A stretch of DNA of 64,000 nucleotides from Erigeron canadensis (taxonomy: Eukaryota > Streptophyta > Magnoliopsida > Asterales > Asteraceae), in the NCBI RefSeq assembly GCF_010389155.1, contig NC_057763.1:41894645-41958644 (forward strand), written 5' to 3'. The notes beneath the pieces are model-generated. The model did not search any database and was not told the DNA's origin. It saw nothing but the letters and a program-made list of their open reading frames with translations. Positions 11,726 through 25,708 of this stretch are shown piece after piece (the first letter of the stretch is position 1; every line of letters starts with the position of its first letter). The position numbers were made by a program, and so were the translations under genes.

Positions 11726-12551
11726 CTATATAGTTTTCCCATTCATTTCCATATCCTGAACGGCTTCAACTACTTTCTGCACTCTGTTGTATAAAAGATC
11801 TGGAAGTTGAGGTTCGAGACCTATAAAATATAGGTTGATGGCAGATGACGTATTATATATCTACAGTATGTTTGTTAAAAATAAGAAGAGGCCGGCGTAT
11901 TAATGCATACCAAGTTCCTTATAAAAGGCATGCCTAATATCATGATTCGTTTTCACCCGAGTACTGTCAGGAACATTTTGGGAAGGTGTAATATGCATCT
12001 TGGAAAATTTGCTCTCGATCGAGCTGAAGAAACATATATAGAAGAAGTAAATCAAAATGAAAATCACCACATAACAACTGATTAACTCGTATGTGGAATA
12101 TTGATTTAGAATATGAACAATCAACAGGGGAACATATTATATCAAGTCATTTGATTTTGCAAGCCGAGTGACAGAGTCAAGTATTGCCAGAATCCAGAGT
12201 ATGAAGACCATTTCTGATTTGCCGGGGAGTTTAATTAAAACACATAAGAATGTGACATAAAACCACTGTTTTTTTTTTTTAATTAAAAAGTGAATTTAAT
12301 TTGTTTGCAATTACAATCAGAGAAAATTGTGCGCTAATTAAGATGAGAGATCAATGTATCACCTGAGAAGATACTTTTGCAGTAGTCATCCGCTTTTGTG
12401 CTGAAATACCACCCTTGTTATTCTTACTGTTTGATCGCGAGTTGCAAACTCAAAATTAGTAATTGGAAATCATATCATCAAAAATAAAACAGATAACAAT
12501 TTTCAATTATCTGAAGACGATCAAGTACCTGATCTTCTTGCGGATACCCAT
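11726..12551 (-). CDS. Possible small 5-exon gene, 111 residues, unknown function
   Basis: Proposed exons: 12529-12551, 12363-12426, 12173-12213, 11911-12023, 11726-11820. The phases match at all four junctions, and the joined frame runs from ATG at 12551 to TAG at 11726-11728. The protein has a basic N-terminus (MGIRKKISKNNKGG). Its C-terminal part is probably helical (LPDLLYNRVQKVVEAVQDME). The donor after exon 3 (CT|GTCACT) is weak and is the least certain point. The frame after the stop resumes sense in another register, so a recent frameshift may have shortened the protein. I do not recognise the family; it could be a decaying gene. Confidence 0.4.
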
Positions 12552-14881
12552 GCAGATAAAATTGCAGAATATCCTATCAATAAATATTATTTATAAGCAA
12601 CCCAACCCAAAAAAAGCTAACTGTTATCACTAACAAACGTAGCCAAGTGTTGTTTACCTACGATCATCACGTACCACAAACTAAGGTTTAAAAAAATGTA
12701 CATGTATCATGTACGTATGTGCTTCTTGTCACAAACACAAGGATACACAATAACAATAATAATAATGAATCGTATAATAATTATGATAATCACAAAGGTA
12801 CGTGAAGGAAGAATACTTACCACCAAACAACTATGTATTTTGACGTATATCCATCGGTCGGTTGATTGAACTATGGATAGCGAAATCCTTGATGAAGATT
12901 GATAGATATAACTATTAACAATGGGTCGGTTAGTTAATGGTACGGTCAAATCCACAAATAACCACTCCCCATTCTGGATTTCTCAGGCTGTTTATTTTCT
13001 TTTATTTTTGTTTTTAATTACACTTTTGGTCCCCGTGGTTTACATGAAATTTTTAGTTTTATCTATGGAAACTTCTTTTTATTATAATTATTTTTTATTT
13101 TTAAAAATTATTGTAGTTATTCTAAAAGTTAGAGAAAATAAATGATATAAATTTATCATTTGGTACTAACTTTCCTCGTGCTTATGGTGTGTTGGTTGTA
13201 TAGAAATATTTTCAAAATTTGAAAATCTGAATGGTTAGAAAGGGAATACACAACCATAATGATAATCGTGTAATTTTATAATATTAATATCATTAAACGT
13301 GGTGCCAATGAAAAATGTCACCGCCACATGACACTGTTCTATTAGTCCACGTACCTTCCGCATTATTATTCGGATTTTGCAATATCGGATCCCATTTGAG
13401 TTTTTTTTTTTAATTTTTTTGGCACCTTGGACATTTTTATTGCTTTTGTTTTCTATTCTATTGGTTCATCTTATACCCCGTGTTATTTGAATTTTGATAT
13501 ATCGGATCCCGTTTGGGATTTTTTTTCCTTTCTGTTTCGGATTTTGCTATATCGGATTCCGTTCGACCTATTTTACTTGGTTTCTGATTAATTTCTTTTA
13601 GCTTTTGTGTTTACTTTAATTGGTTCATCTTATACCCCGTATCATTATTTGAATTTTGTCATATCGAATCCTGTTTGAGATTATTTTCTTTCAGTTTTTA
13701 CTTGGTTTTTTTAATAGTTTTTTTGCATTTGTTTTCTCAACCATCCGGGTTTTTTCTTGGTTTTTTTTCATAGTTTTTTTGCATTTGTTTTCTCAACCAC
13801 CACTACGTGACACTATTCTTTTGACCCGCCTACATCCCGCATTACTACTCTGATTTTGACATATTAGATCCCGTTCAGTTTTTTTTTTCTTTTAGTTCTT
13901 CTTAGTTTCTTGCACATTTTTTTTTGGTTTTGCGTTTCCTTCTATTGGTTCATCTTATACCTTACATAAGTATTTGGATTTACCATATCGAATCCCGTAT
14001 GGGTTTTCTTTTTTTTCTTTTTAGTCTTTTGCTTTTATGTTCTCAACTAATATACTGAAATCGGTGCCCACAAAGCGGGGCCCAAACTACACTAGTTATA
14101 ATTATCACAACGATCAAATCACTTACCATCATCACGAATTCGGTAGTTTATGTTTATTACATACATATATGGGCACTTGAATAAAGTTTAAAAATAATAG
14201 TGTCATCGAAGTAATGGTTTATGCGTTAATTGCTTCGAGTGTAATTGGAGCTTTAGTAAGAGAGTTGTTTTTGAATATTTGCAAATTGTTTGTTGTTTAC
14301 ACATTCACTAGCTAACTCTAAATTTTAAACAAAATATATTTAAATCCTAATAGCGAATTTGCAACTTGGTTTATAATGTGAAAATTAATGAACTCGGTAA
14401 TATATCAAATTTGATACTTTGGTCCTGATTTCGGTGTTAGCACGGTCTCGGTTTCTGACTTTTTGTTACGAGTGATACCAAACTTGCAACTTTACTTGGT
14501 TTACGTGACAAGTCAATAAAAGAATGTGTGCAAATAAAACACGTGAGTAATCAAGTATGAAAGAAATAATAATAAGTCAAAGTTTACGGCAGCGTTGGGG
14601 TATGTTTTTGTTCTTTAGCGACAATAGATATAAATAAAAAAATAAAAACACAAATACACAATCAAAACAATCATTTGATTTGGAGAAAAAAAGAAAAAAA
14701 AAGAAAGGCAGAGGAGTTGTGGTGTGGTCAAACCCAACCGTTGAAACAAATGATGTTCAGCACGGAAGCAGGTACACTCACTCCTTCCTTCATTCCTTTC
14801 TATCATCCTAGTTATTTTATTTCGATTTTTCAATTCCAATTTCAATTTTTTTAATAAATAACAATAAATGTTGTATTACGA
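12552..14881. other. Spacer with degenerate repeats, upstream of thioesterase 1
   Basis: The first part should hold the promoter of the small minus-strand gene, and the last 300 bp the promoter and 5' UTR of the thioesterase gene starting at 14882. Between them is a T-rich block of degenerate repeats at 13370-14095. No other gene is seen. Confidence 0.5.
13370..14095 (+). mobile_element. Degenerate internal repeats with Helitron-like 3' end
   Basis: Six diverged copies of a word like TTTTGxxATATCGGATCCCGTT occur near 13374, 13494, 13541, 13656, 13852 and 13976. They are separated by T-rich tracts and by three copies of TTGGTTCATCTTATACC (13461, 13620, 13946). The block ends with a short GC stem (TGCCCACAAAGCGGGGC) and then CACTAGT, with T as the next base. 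This resembles a plant Helitron terminus (hairpin, then CTAG, inserted before T). The 5' end was not located. Confidence 0.4.
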
Positions 14882-17800
14882 ATGAATGATGATTTGGGAA
14901 CAGTGATCGAGTTTTTGGGATGTGTGGCGTTGCTTCAGAGGCTTCCCAGCTCCTCTCTCCGTAAAATCGCTCGTGTTGTTACTGTTAAACATTACGGTAA
15001 TTATATTTTACCTTTACTTCCTTTCCTACCTTATATAACTCTGTCTTTCCCTATATATTTTTTTTTACTGATGATGATGATGTGAATTTCATGATTTATT
15101 TGACCCTAATTAATGATAATTTAGGTGAGCTATTGTGATAGCGTAAAAACGGATCAAATTTCGAATCGTAAGCATAAGAAAAAGAAAAATCGGTTTTTTT
15201 CGCAAAAGCTGTGAAAATGTGATGCACACAAAATCTACAAACGGATAATTCAAAGTTATACTCGGGTTTATAACCTGAAATCCATTTATGAGACTGGTGC
15301 TATGACTGACACTTTGCTTGAAAACAAAACATAGTTTGGAATACATGGATTTGCTTGGAGTCGATTCCATTTTAAGTTTTCTATAATTGTCGGTGATAGA
15401 GAATATGTTCGTTGCTTTCCCGTAATATTGTTATTTGGATGATTTAATTAATTTAGGGCGCTTTTTTGCATCATTTTATAAGAATGAGAGATCCTGAATG
15501 TATCCCTACTTTTGGCTATCCTTATTAGACTCTACTGACTTGTTACTTGTGATGCTCATTTTTCAAGATCCTCAAGAGTATGTTGTTCGGGAAGGAGAGG
15601 CCGGGAATGGAATTTACTTTATATGGGAAGGCGAGGTAGGTTTGGACTTGTGTGACTTGTATTTTGGTATAGCTTTGAATTGTGGGTATGGGCGTATGGT
15701 TAACTAAATATATTGCAGGCAGAGGTCTCTGGGTGTTTCCATACGGATGAGCATAATCGACCGGAGTTCCAACTTAAACGTTATGACTACTTTGGCAACG
15801 GTGAAAATCTGATGTATCTTCATCATATATATGCTTTTATATAGACTATATCTGTTTAGTATAATTCCCCCCCCCTCTCATTCTAGTTCAGTGTAAATAT
15901 CGATAATCTGACGAAACTGCAATGCGTTCATTTATAATCCTTTGATGAGGGTTTTAGCTCAATGAGAATATTGTCTTAAGTTTCATCTATTCAAAGATGA
16001 TTCACAGAGCCTTATATAGGCATTATGTGGTGGTTTTTGTTTACATTATGCTCTGTTGATACACAACCTTGAAGCTTTATGAGAATTTTAGATATATCTA
16101 TGATACTTGTTTCTCGAACATTCTGTCTTCAAACTAATTGTTTAATGATCTAACCTTCTTGCAGCTGTGGCAGTTTCTCTCCAGCAAGCAGATGTCATTG
16201 CCCTGACTAAGGTACATGCATATTTATGCTATATTTTCCCCTCGGGTTGTTTGTTTGTCATGACAATTTTGACCTAATTACATATGAATGGGGCTACCCA
16301 TTAAAAGCATAGTACCTTTTTAGTCATTCTATATAAAAAGGTAAGAGTATTGCTGAAATGGTATAGATTTTGTCATCATGTTTGACACACTATTAATTCA
16401 TTAACAAAAAAAGCTCAGCGTGTATCGTAAACTACTTGTTTTGACACATTACCCAATCCGACCATTTCGCCACTTATAGTCTTGAAACATGTCTTAAGCT
16501 GCTTTCTGAACAGATTCCTTGATCGAGGCTTCTGATACTTTTTTTGTGTTGTGACAGCTGACCTGCTTGGTGCTGCCCCATGAGCATTGCAATCTGTTAC
16601 AGTCAAAGTCAATCTGGAGTGCAGAGCAATCGCTCGAATCATGCTCACTCGTCGAGAGCATATTGCATCTTGAGCCTATAGAAGTATGTAATTAAAATTT
16701 GTGAAGTTCATATATTTGTGCGTGGTATTTTAGATGGATAGGGTCTGCAATATGTTATTCCTTAGCAACAGCACAAGTGAATATCTTGTTTCTGTTATGC
16801 ATTCGTAAAGCAAACATATCTTATACATGTTCTGGTTTATTTGAAGGTCAACATTTTTAAAGGGATCACATTGCCTGATGCTCCAAGATTTGGGAAAGTT
16901 TTTGGAGGGCAGTTCATCGGACAGGTATTAGTCATAATGTATTAGTCCTTTAATTCTTTTATGAAATGTCAATCCATTTAATTCATTTGATTTACATTCA
17001 TAAACCTTTTTATGAATGTAATTCAAATGAGGGTCTGAAACCATTTAAACTTTAGGTTTCAAATTTAAAAGGTTAAAGAAGTCCATTAGTTCAATTAAAC
17101 AAATAACAAATGTTTCTTAAAGTCAGTAGTAATATATGCTGTCCAAAAAAGTGAACATTTCATTGTTTAGTTACAACATAGCTTATGTGCTAGACATATG
17201 ATATGAATAGTTAGTTGGGAAAGTATAGTTAGCTATATGGGAATGTAGTTGGATGACAAGTAACGCTGGATACTTTTATTAATCAACTATTATCAAATTG
17301 CAACCAGATAAGATTTTTTAAATAATTATTTGCAGGCCTTTTCCTGATAAGTTTTAGTCATGCACTTGCCTTTTATCATCAATAATCTCCTAGTTGTATA
17401 TAATGCTCCCATTCATTTGGGCAGATAATTTATATATTTTTTCGCTCAATAACTGGCAATATGCAGGCATTGGCTGCAGCATCAAAAACTGTTGATTCAC
17501 TTAAGATTGTTCATAGCTTACATGCGTACTTCCTTCTTGTTGGGGATCTTGAAAGTAAGTTTTGGTTCTTCATCTTGCTGGGATTATGAGCAACTCTATG
17601 AGCTATATGATTTGTTACCCCGTGTTTTATATTGTTTTGTACATGTTACAATAGTCATTTGAATATATATATATATATATACATATAATATTTTATTGAT
17701 ATTTATATTTTGAAAATCTTCTTGTTTATATTATATATAACTTCATAGTGGTAAAATCCCCACATATATCTTTGAAGACAAGCTTTGAGAGAAATTGAGA

Positions 17801-20800
17801 CTACTCTGACACACATATGCTTGCAGTCCCAATTATATACCATGTTCATCGTGTACGTGATGGCAATAGCTTTGCTACTCGAAGGATAGATGCAATACAG
17901 AAGGGAACTGTGGTATTCACAATGATAGCATCATTTCAGGTACCTTTGTGTTAAAAACATGTCTTTTTGCTGACTGGTGCAGTTGTTTCTATGACTTTCA
18001 GATTCTAAGTAGGTGTATATACTAAGGTGTATAATGGTGCATTTACAAGCTGATTATTATATAGTTAATGTTAGTACGAAGTTATAATGGACAATCAGGA
18101 CAAATTCAAATAGTAAAAAGGACTTACAAGTTACAACTAAAAATGTTTAAAAAGGATGCAGTTTCTATGTTGAAGCGTCGACTTTAGCGACCTATATATC
18201 TACATCAAACAAATTAATGCTAATATAATTCGTGTGCTTGCCTTTCTTTTTCAATTTTATAACTTTAATCCGGGATGCGTTAAACAGGATAGGATGTATT
18301 ATTTGTGTTCTGTATGTCCATTTCATTGGCTTTTGGTTTATAAAACTATGGATGTATTATACCTTCTTTTTTTTTTCCTTTTCTTTTAACTTTATGTATA
18401 GCTTTCTACCTTCACTCAATTTAATTTCGTATGTTGTTAGAACCATTGCTGTTGATGACCTTTTCTTTTTCAAGATAATCAGTTCTGTTTCATTTTCATT
18501 GCTCATAAATTCATATGTCGATTGTTAGTTGCAGTGGTGCTGATTTAATTCTTTCTATTTGTTACATGGGTTTCTATTTTATAGAAGGAAGAAGTAGGGT
18601 TTGATCACCAGTTATCGTCAATGCCTGCTGTCCCTGATCCAGAAATGGTACCAAAACTATGTGCTACGATCTTATCAAGTGGTTCTAGCTATAAGACTAT
18701 TATCAGATTAGGACTAACACTGATATATACAGCTTCTATCTATGGAAGATTTGCGGGAGAGGCGCCTCACTGATCCCCGTCTTCCGAGGTAAGCTTGTTT
18801 TCTTCTTTAATGAAAGTTGCATAATTTTAGCAGAGACAAAATGAGCAAGTAGATGGGTTGCGCATCAGGTCCATGTCAAATTGGCTGATTTCGGTCTACA
18901 CGCCAGGGTGATTCAGAAAACTTTTCTCTCATGGGCATATATAATTACAGATACCGTAATATGATATAACGTAATTATATAAATGAAGATTTAGGAGGTT
19001 TTATGTATTAAAAATACGCTTTGAGCGACTTTAGACCTGTTTGAGCCATTCCCATTCAAGCTTTTTATTTCTATTTATTATATTTTATATTGTATGTTTT
19101 GACTCATTATAGATAAAATCATAACCTGAATCGGCCCATACTTGAGTTAATGGGTCAACATTGCCACCTCTTTTATTATGAAACCCTAGTACCACCCACA
19201 AGGTTTTTAAGAACCACATTTGTTACAGGACTTACCGCAACAAAGTTGCCACAGCAAAGTTTATTCCTTGGCCCATCGATATAAGGTTTTGTGAGCCTAG
19301 TAATTCAACCAACTACGATAAACGTCCTGCAAGGTCAGTATCTGGTCATGGAAACCATATCTTTCATTTTATACTGCATATATGCACGCACTTTATGGCC
19401 ATTCTTCAACATGTTTTTTTATAAATGCAGTTTGAGGTACTGGTTTAGAGCGAAAGGAAAACTCTCAGATGATGAGGCTTTGCATAGGTGAGTAGTCACT
19501 TGTAAAGGTCTACACTAAAATGCCCCTTATAAGATTTTGGCTCCAATGTAATTTGCAGAGAACACACTTATTTATCAAGCATCTGGAAATTATATATTCT
19601 GCAGATGTGTTGCAGCATACACCTCAGATCTGATATTTTTAAGTGTCAGTCTGAATCCTCATCGCGGAAAGGATATAAAGACTACCTCTATTAGCTTGGA
19701 TCACTCGTAAGTATCCAGTAGCTTTAACTATTAAAAGAAATGTTATTATTTCCTTGTGTATGTTCAAAAGGTTTCTTTCAGTTTTTTGTTTTGGCATCTA
19801 AATTTCAATTTAGTTTTAAATAAAAAATTACCAAAAAACTACCCAAAAACAATCCACTGTACCGCATAATGCCGGTATTATGCTAGTTCCTTGTAATGAC
19901 ACATGGTTGTTTTATAGGGCTAAGTGCACAACAATGTATCCAATGTGTCATATATCCTATTGTTTGTATCCAACTTCCAAACTTGCTAGTGTGTGTATCT
20001 GTTCATGTATAACTTATAAACCGGTTATTTGGTGCCTGTTTTGATGAAGTGGCAACTTATATGGATGCCATTTGAACAAAAAAATATTGATTACCTGATG
20101 AAGAGGTAATGGATACATACAACGGCATGAACTGAAATTTGATACACATAATAGACGGTTTGAAAGTTGGATATACACGATCACCAAGTCGGATACAGTT
20201 TAATGCACCTAAATCTTTTTCTGAACTCATGAATGTTTGATACACGATAAACCTTAATCCAAATTAATTATTCTTCAACTTTAAGCTGACCAGAGTTATT
20301 AAACCATTCCTATTTTCTATCATGGAGTAAAAGCTCCATTACTTCCTAGCTTTAAGACTGATACGTCATGCGGCCGAAGTTGTAGTTTGCTGTGGATGTC
20401 AGAATTTCAACTTTGTGTCTCTAGCTGAGTCTGGCCTGCAAGTTGCTTGGGTAGTAGTTTTAGACCAATAAATGATGCACCACTGCACTTAGGCTGTCTT
20501 AAAACAAAATATTGGTGTTGCACCCATGGCATTCTTATTTAATTAACTTCTTTTTTCATTAAGGATGTGGTTTCACCGGCCTATCAGAGCTGACGAGTGG
20601 TTACTGTTTGTGGTAAGTGCAAAACGAGAACTCTTGTTTGTTGTTTTTCTTACTATATGGCTTCCTTACTGTTTGATATAAGCACTAATTGTCTCCTAGA
20701 TAACAAGTCCTACTGCATACAATGCCCGTGGATTTGTCAGTGGGGAAATGTTCAACAGAAAAGGGGAGGTATGTGATGTCATCCTTATACATTTTTTACA

Positions 20801-21363
20801 TGAGTGTATTTCACATGCTATCAAGGTAAAGTTTTGGATGCTATTGCCTTTAAAAAGAATCTTTAAGAGACAGTGTTAGCCCTTACTGATAATGCAACGT
20901 TCTCATTTCGAAAGATTCTATTTCATATGATTGATTTTGATATCACTTTAACTTTTATGTAGTTGGTAGTTAAAAGTTTCTTTAAAACTATATAATCTGT
21001 TGTTTGGATGATGGTACAAATCATGAACAGGTAGCTTTTATGTAACATAATTAAATTCAGTCTAGATTTTTGGGATATGCACCACTTGTAGTCTGTAGAG
21101 TGATACCTTCTTCTGGGGTTGATGGGGTGGCAAATTTAAAGCCGGGCCTTAAACATCTTGTTGGTTTACGGCAATATACTGTAGAACCAATAACACTTTG
21201 ATTTTAATGTAAAGAAGTTCAGCTTTTGACCTCAAAACGAAAGTGTGGATACCATATAACCTCTTTTATTTATGTTTGTATCCAGCTTGTTGCATCTATA
21301 ACTCAAGAGGGCTTATTAAGGAAGGCCAGACCGCCCCCAACTCCTGCTTTATCGAAGCTGTAA
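14882..21363 (+). CDS. ACH2-like: Acyl-CoA thioesterase with CNB-like domain, copy 1 (431 aa)
   Basis: Exons: 14882-14996, 15568-15635, 15719-15800, 16165-16211, 16558-16683, 16847-16924, 17467-17554, 17827-17939, 18585-18647, 18733-18788, 19229-19333, 19431-19487, 19605-19706, 20564-20612, 20700-20768, 21286-21363. All introns are GT-AG and in frame. The protein matches the plant ACH2 family in length and order: a cyclic-nucleotide-binding-like region at about 1-110 ([12 protein letters not shown]), then a TesB-type double hot-dog thioesterase. Visible landmarks are [38 protein letters not shown] with the expected catalytic Asp near 365, [10 protein letters not shown], and TQEG with Gln near 413. 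The last three residues are SKL, a type-1 peroxisomal signal. The expected role is hydrolysis of medium- and long-chain acyl-CoAs in peroxisomes. Confidence 0.95.
19921..20215. mobile_element. Possible MITE inside intron 13 of thioesterase 1
   Basis: The left edge carries AGTGCACAACAATGTATCC and the right edge GGATACAGTTTAATGCACC, which are imperfect inverted repeats. The edges are approximate and no clear target duplication was found. Confidence 0.35.
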
Positions 21364-22725
21364 AGTTTCACTGCACTCCACTTTGCAAAGAACGAGTTTG
21401 TCTTAACACATGGGTCCTGGGTATCTCATATTATTGATCAAATACTTTGAAGTTGAACTACTCATAGCCAGAAGTTATCTACAGTTATTTAGGTCCCTTT
21501 GGATGTTTAGAATGTCAAGCAAGGGAAATGCTTGCTTTCGAGTCCAAATGAAGTCTTGGCTTAGTTTTACATTTGGGTCTATATTCTTTTCGCATATCTT
21601 TGTAATTGTGTATTGCGACCTTTGGAAGGAGAATCGGGGATGAAAATTGAGTTTTATACTCCCTATAATATAATAGAATAAGAATATTCAGCTTGGTTAT
21701 TGGGTATGAGCCACCCAAGTTATTTTCTATGTAAAAGATAGGTTCTACTTTTAATATAACTATATGAAATAACAAAGTACAAAACGGAAACTTGCAAGAC
21801 CGACTTTTCAAACTCTACTAATCATTTCTTGATCAGTACATATTAAAATACTCAACAAAGCTGAGCGTACGACTTGTAATGTGAGGCATATTGCTTTAAC
21901 AAATTTGTTTATAGCTGTACCACTTTTTTCTCTAGTCAAGCCAAACTACCTTGATTCGGTTTTCAAGTTCTCAATTTTGTTCATGCCTAAATATCTTTTT
22001 CAGATCTTAGGCACAGCTTAGAGTTTGTGCTCCACTTTCAAGTGCACGTCAATTTTGTAGGTGACATTTTTCCCTCTCCGGCCATTTTGCCTGTGGTCCC
22101 TTTCATTCTCTCCCCTGCGTTATACCTTCATCTCCTTTTTCTCATATACTTTTACCCTTTAGTTTTATATCCGGGTCCAAGTCACTAAGTCAGGTAGTAG
22201 TTTGTGATGGTTTTGGTATGTCGATTTGTGGTGGAATGGTGGCATGCCTTTTTGGTAGTTTGTAGTCACGTTCCAAGTCGGTTGTATCGTTGTTTTGGCT
22301 GGTTTGAGGATGATTTTAGGTTGCGGTTTGAGGCAGTTTGAAATAATTATGGATGGGTATGCTTGTATTTTGCATGTTTCAACAAGGGTCAGGTTTGGCA
22401 AGAGGTTTTTAACTTTTTTTTCTAGCATGCGATGTTCATAAAATCTTGGGTTTTTCTATGTTAGTTGTCTCCACTCTCCACATCTTGCCGTGCACTCATG
22501 CCACCACTCGGCTTGATTGTGTGCTAAAACCGTTTGGTTTGAGATTCAAGCAGGTTTGTGAGTTGGTAGAGACATAAAGTCATAGTCTGTCTATTTTCAT
22601 ATTTTCTATCTTAAGTGGTTATGCATTCTGTTGGGTTTGGTTGTTAGGGTCCTTGGGGATTCATCTAAAATTATTGGACTTCTCATTGATTTGTGTAGGT
22701 AGGTAGTTATCTACATCTACACTAT

Positions 22726-23100
22726 TATATAAAAATTATCACACTCTTTAATTTAACACTTTTCAACACTCTCCCTCACAAAAAAGAAATGATAAACTTA
22801 CCATAATTTTTATTCATCTACCAAATTGTACAAGTTTTATAACTGACTGTACAAGTCAGTATTGCATAATAGTGGTAGATATATCAAAGTTTGTGGTACA
22901 GATATCACCTCCCCTCACAAAAATATTCCCATGCAAAAAAACCATATAATACCCTTAATGAAATAATTTACAACATAGACACATCAACTCCTAAAATAAC
23001 TACACTATCCCTCTTACATTAATTTTTTTTACAATAATAACCACATCGCCAACACCACTATTAACCTTTGCCGCCGCCAATACCATACCGTCGTTAGGAT
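22726..23100 (+). mobile_element. Helitron-like left end
   Basis: The start TCTACACTATTATATAAAA is preceded by A and looks like a plant Helitron 5' end. Internal words (AATGAAATAATTTACA, CCTAAAATAACTACACTA) recur at 37295-37350, so two family members are present. No 3' hairpin with CTAG was found, so the right edge is arbitrary and the copy is probably truncated. Confidence 0.4.
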
Positions 23101-25708
23101 GATTTAAAAGATAATTGTTTCTGGTTTTTGGGTATTATAATTTCTTTATATATTTTTTAGCTTTTTAAAGTTAGACATATAATTTAAAAGATAATTGTTT
23201 ATAGAGAAATTGTTATATAATATTAACGTTAGGATGATTCGCTTGTATCAATTTCACATATGTTAAATAGTCTCTTTGAATTGTAAAGTTTGTGAGGAAA
23301 CATGATTAGACTAGATAATATTAACATCATATAAATTATCCCGTTATTTATATAGTTGATAAAAGATTGCAAACAAAAAAATTACATCAACTACTGAAAC
23401 ACTCGATAGTTTGTGATGTGGAAACTTCTATATCCCACCACCCAACGATAGTGACGAGAGTGGATGGTGATTTTGAATTTTTAATCATTACATGATACAA
23501 TTGGATTGTCTTGGACCGATAATATATGAATGAAATGTTTGGTAAAAACTGAAAATACCATTTTGCCATCTATATCTAGATTTTCATAATATTTTTGGAG
23601 TTAATTCCCAAACTATGTTTTCTAAGAATTAATATGTTTGTTTGAGTTATGTATTTAAATGTATGCTTTTTTTAGCTAGATGGAAAAAAAAGTATGTATA
23701 TATGTAAGTAAATTACAAAGTACAAAATATATATTAAAGTATGCTTTATAACTTGGTTACTTATACATTATATATTATCTACTTTTCACATTATTTTTAG
23801 TCTTATGAAATCAAAATAGGCAGTTTTTTTTTCCCTAAGCATAACTAACGTCTTAACTCGTTAGTTAAATTAAAAGTTGTAAAATGGAACTTTTTTCCTT
23901 TTTTTTTGGTAAGCAGTAATAACACTTGGAACTCTGTAAAGGTAAGAATAAATTTTGTTGTTCTAGAAAAGAGAATTTTTTTTATATATAATTCTCCGAA
24001 GCAAAATTTTGGTTTTGGTTTGACAAACGTATCGATTTGCACCTTGTATTTGACAAGTCACAAATGAAAATCTGATTGATCTTTTTATATATTGAAAAAC
24101 CTAGTCTTATACACCAATCTTGAAATAAGCATTACATTACATATATCTATAAAATGAAAAAGAATCACAAAAATAGAGTACGGACAAATTTAATCAAACC
24201 ACGATTATCCAAAACTTCATAGAGTACGGACAAATTTAAATAAATTGATAAACAAACAAGTTTTTTCTTGTTCAGTTTATCTAAAGACTAAAAAGAACAA
24301 AATTTTGACTTAAATAATACAACTCATCCATGATTAAATTTGGACGTTTAAAGGCCTCTAAATCTCTAATTTTAATCTGAAAATACTTAAATTAGAAATC
24401 TTTTGTAATATATCAAAATATCTGACGCCTAATTCAATGATATGATATGGGTGGTAATATTTTCACAATATATTTTAGCCATATACACAACAAATGTATT
24501 TTATTATATAATGCGTAAGTGAGTAAAACATAAATTGTAGATAATGACTAAATGGTATTGTGGATATTACTCTTTTATGATTAATCAATGTAGAGCAAGT
24601 TAAACGTGAAGAGACATGGAGATTTGGAGACTCTACATAATTATTAAATCGTGTTCTATTGGAAAATGACAGGGATGGGGCAAATGCAAAGAATCAAGAC
24701 ATTCTATAGAGATTGAACACGAGGAAATAGGTAGGGGAGAAAGAAAGAAAGGAAGAAAGAAAAAGAACAGGATGGACCCACGGAGTTGAGTGGGAAGTTA
24801 GGAACATGTAAGGCACGACGACATTATGGAAAAATTGGAGCTTGTGGTTATGGGCATGGAGTTAGACTCTTAAGGGTGATTGAGTACATTTTTAAGAGTC
24901 AAAGTCGAGTTAAACCATAAAAATGAAGCTCATGATTTTAACTTTGACTTGCAAGTAAGGATGTGACTCAGTCCAAGTCGAGGTGAGTCACAAACTCGTT
25001 TGAATAAAAAAAAAAAAAATCAAATAATGATTGTTATAGTTGATATTATATCTTTTTATGGTTACATTATTTTATATGTTACATACATAGGTGTTTGATC
25101 ATTTTTGGTGTGAATTTGGAGATTAATTGTAAGTTTATGACTCAAAACTATTGAATATGTGCCAATGAGGTTGGTGATTTATTAGTAAGGTATTTGACTT
25201 TAAGAAAAATTCATCTGAGTACGATTTTCACTTCCTACATGTATAGAAATGGATGATTGACAAGGATTTCGAAAGTCTTAGATCACATTCTAGACATTTA
25301 TGTAGCTTAGTTGTAGAAGTAACATAGATTGACGGTAAAAAAAAATGAACATGTACATTTAAAAAGGCAAAAGGTTTAAAAGAAATTTGAAACTTTGAAA
25401 ACTAACCTCGGGCCATCGACATCATACGCTCTACTGAAATAGATTTCGCGGAAAACCAGCTATATCCGATCGGCTTTTTATTCGTTAATTTTGTTTTTTT
25501 TCAAACAACGTTTTTTATTTTTATTCGGTGCAACTTTCGTTTATTGGTTGTTGTTGTATTGACTCTTTATTTTGGTTCCTGGTCGAAGTAGTGAAAGCAA
25601 AACTCGTGAAAGCAAAACGACATAGAAGGAAACCCGAACTTTCCACTCAATGATCGAATCGTCTTACTAGACCAAGTCAGCCGATGAGCTCGAAGATAAA
25701 CTCGTGCC

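Noticed and set aside
12707..12955. 82-codon minus-strand frame upstream of the small five-exon gene
   Set aside because: Composition is AT-repeat driven (poly-Ile) and it does not join the proposed exons.
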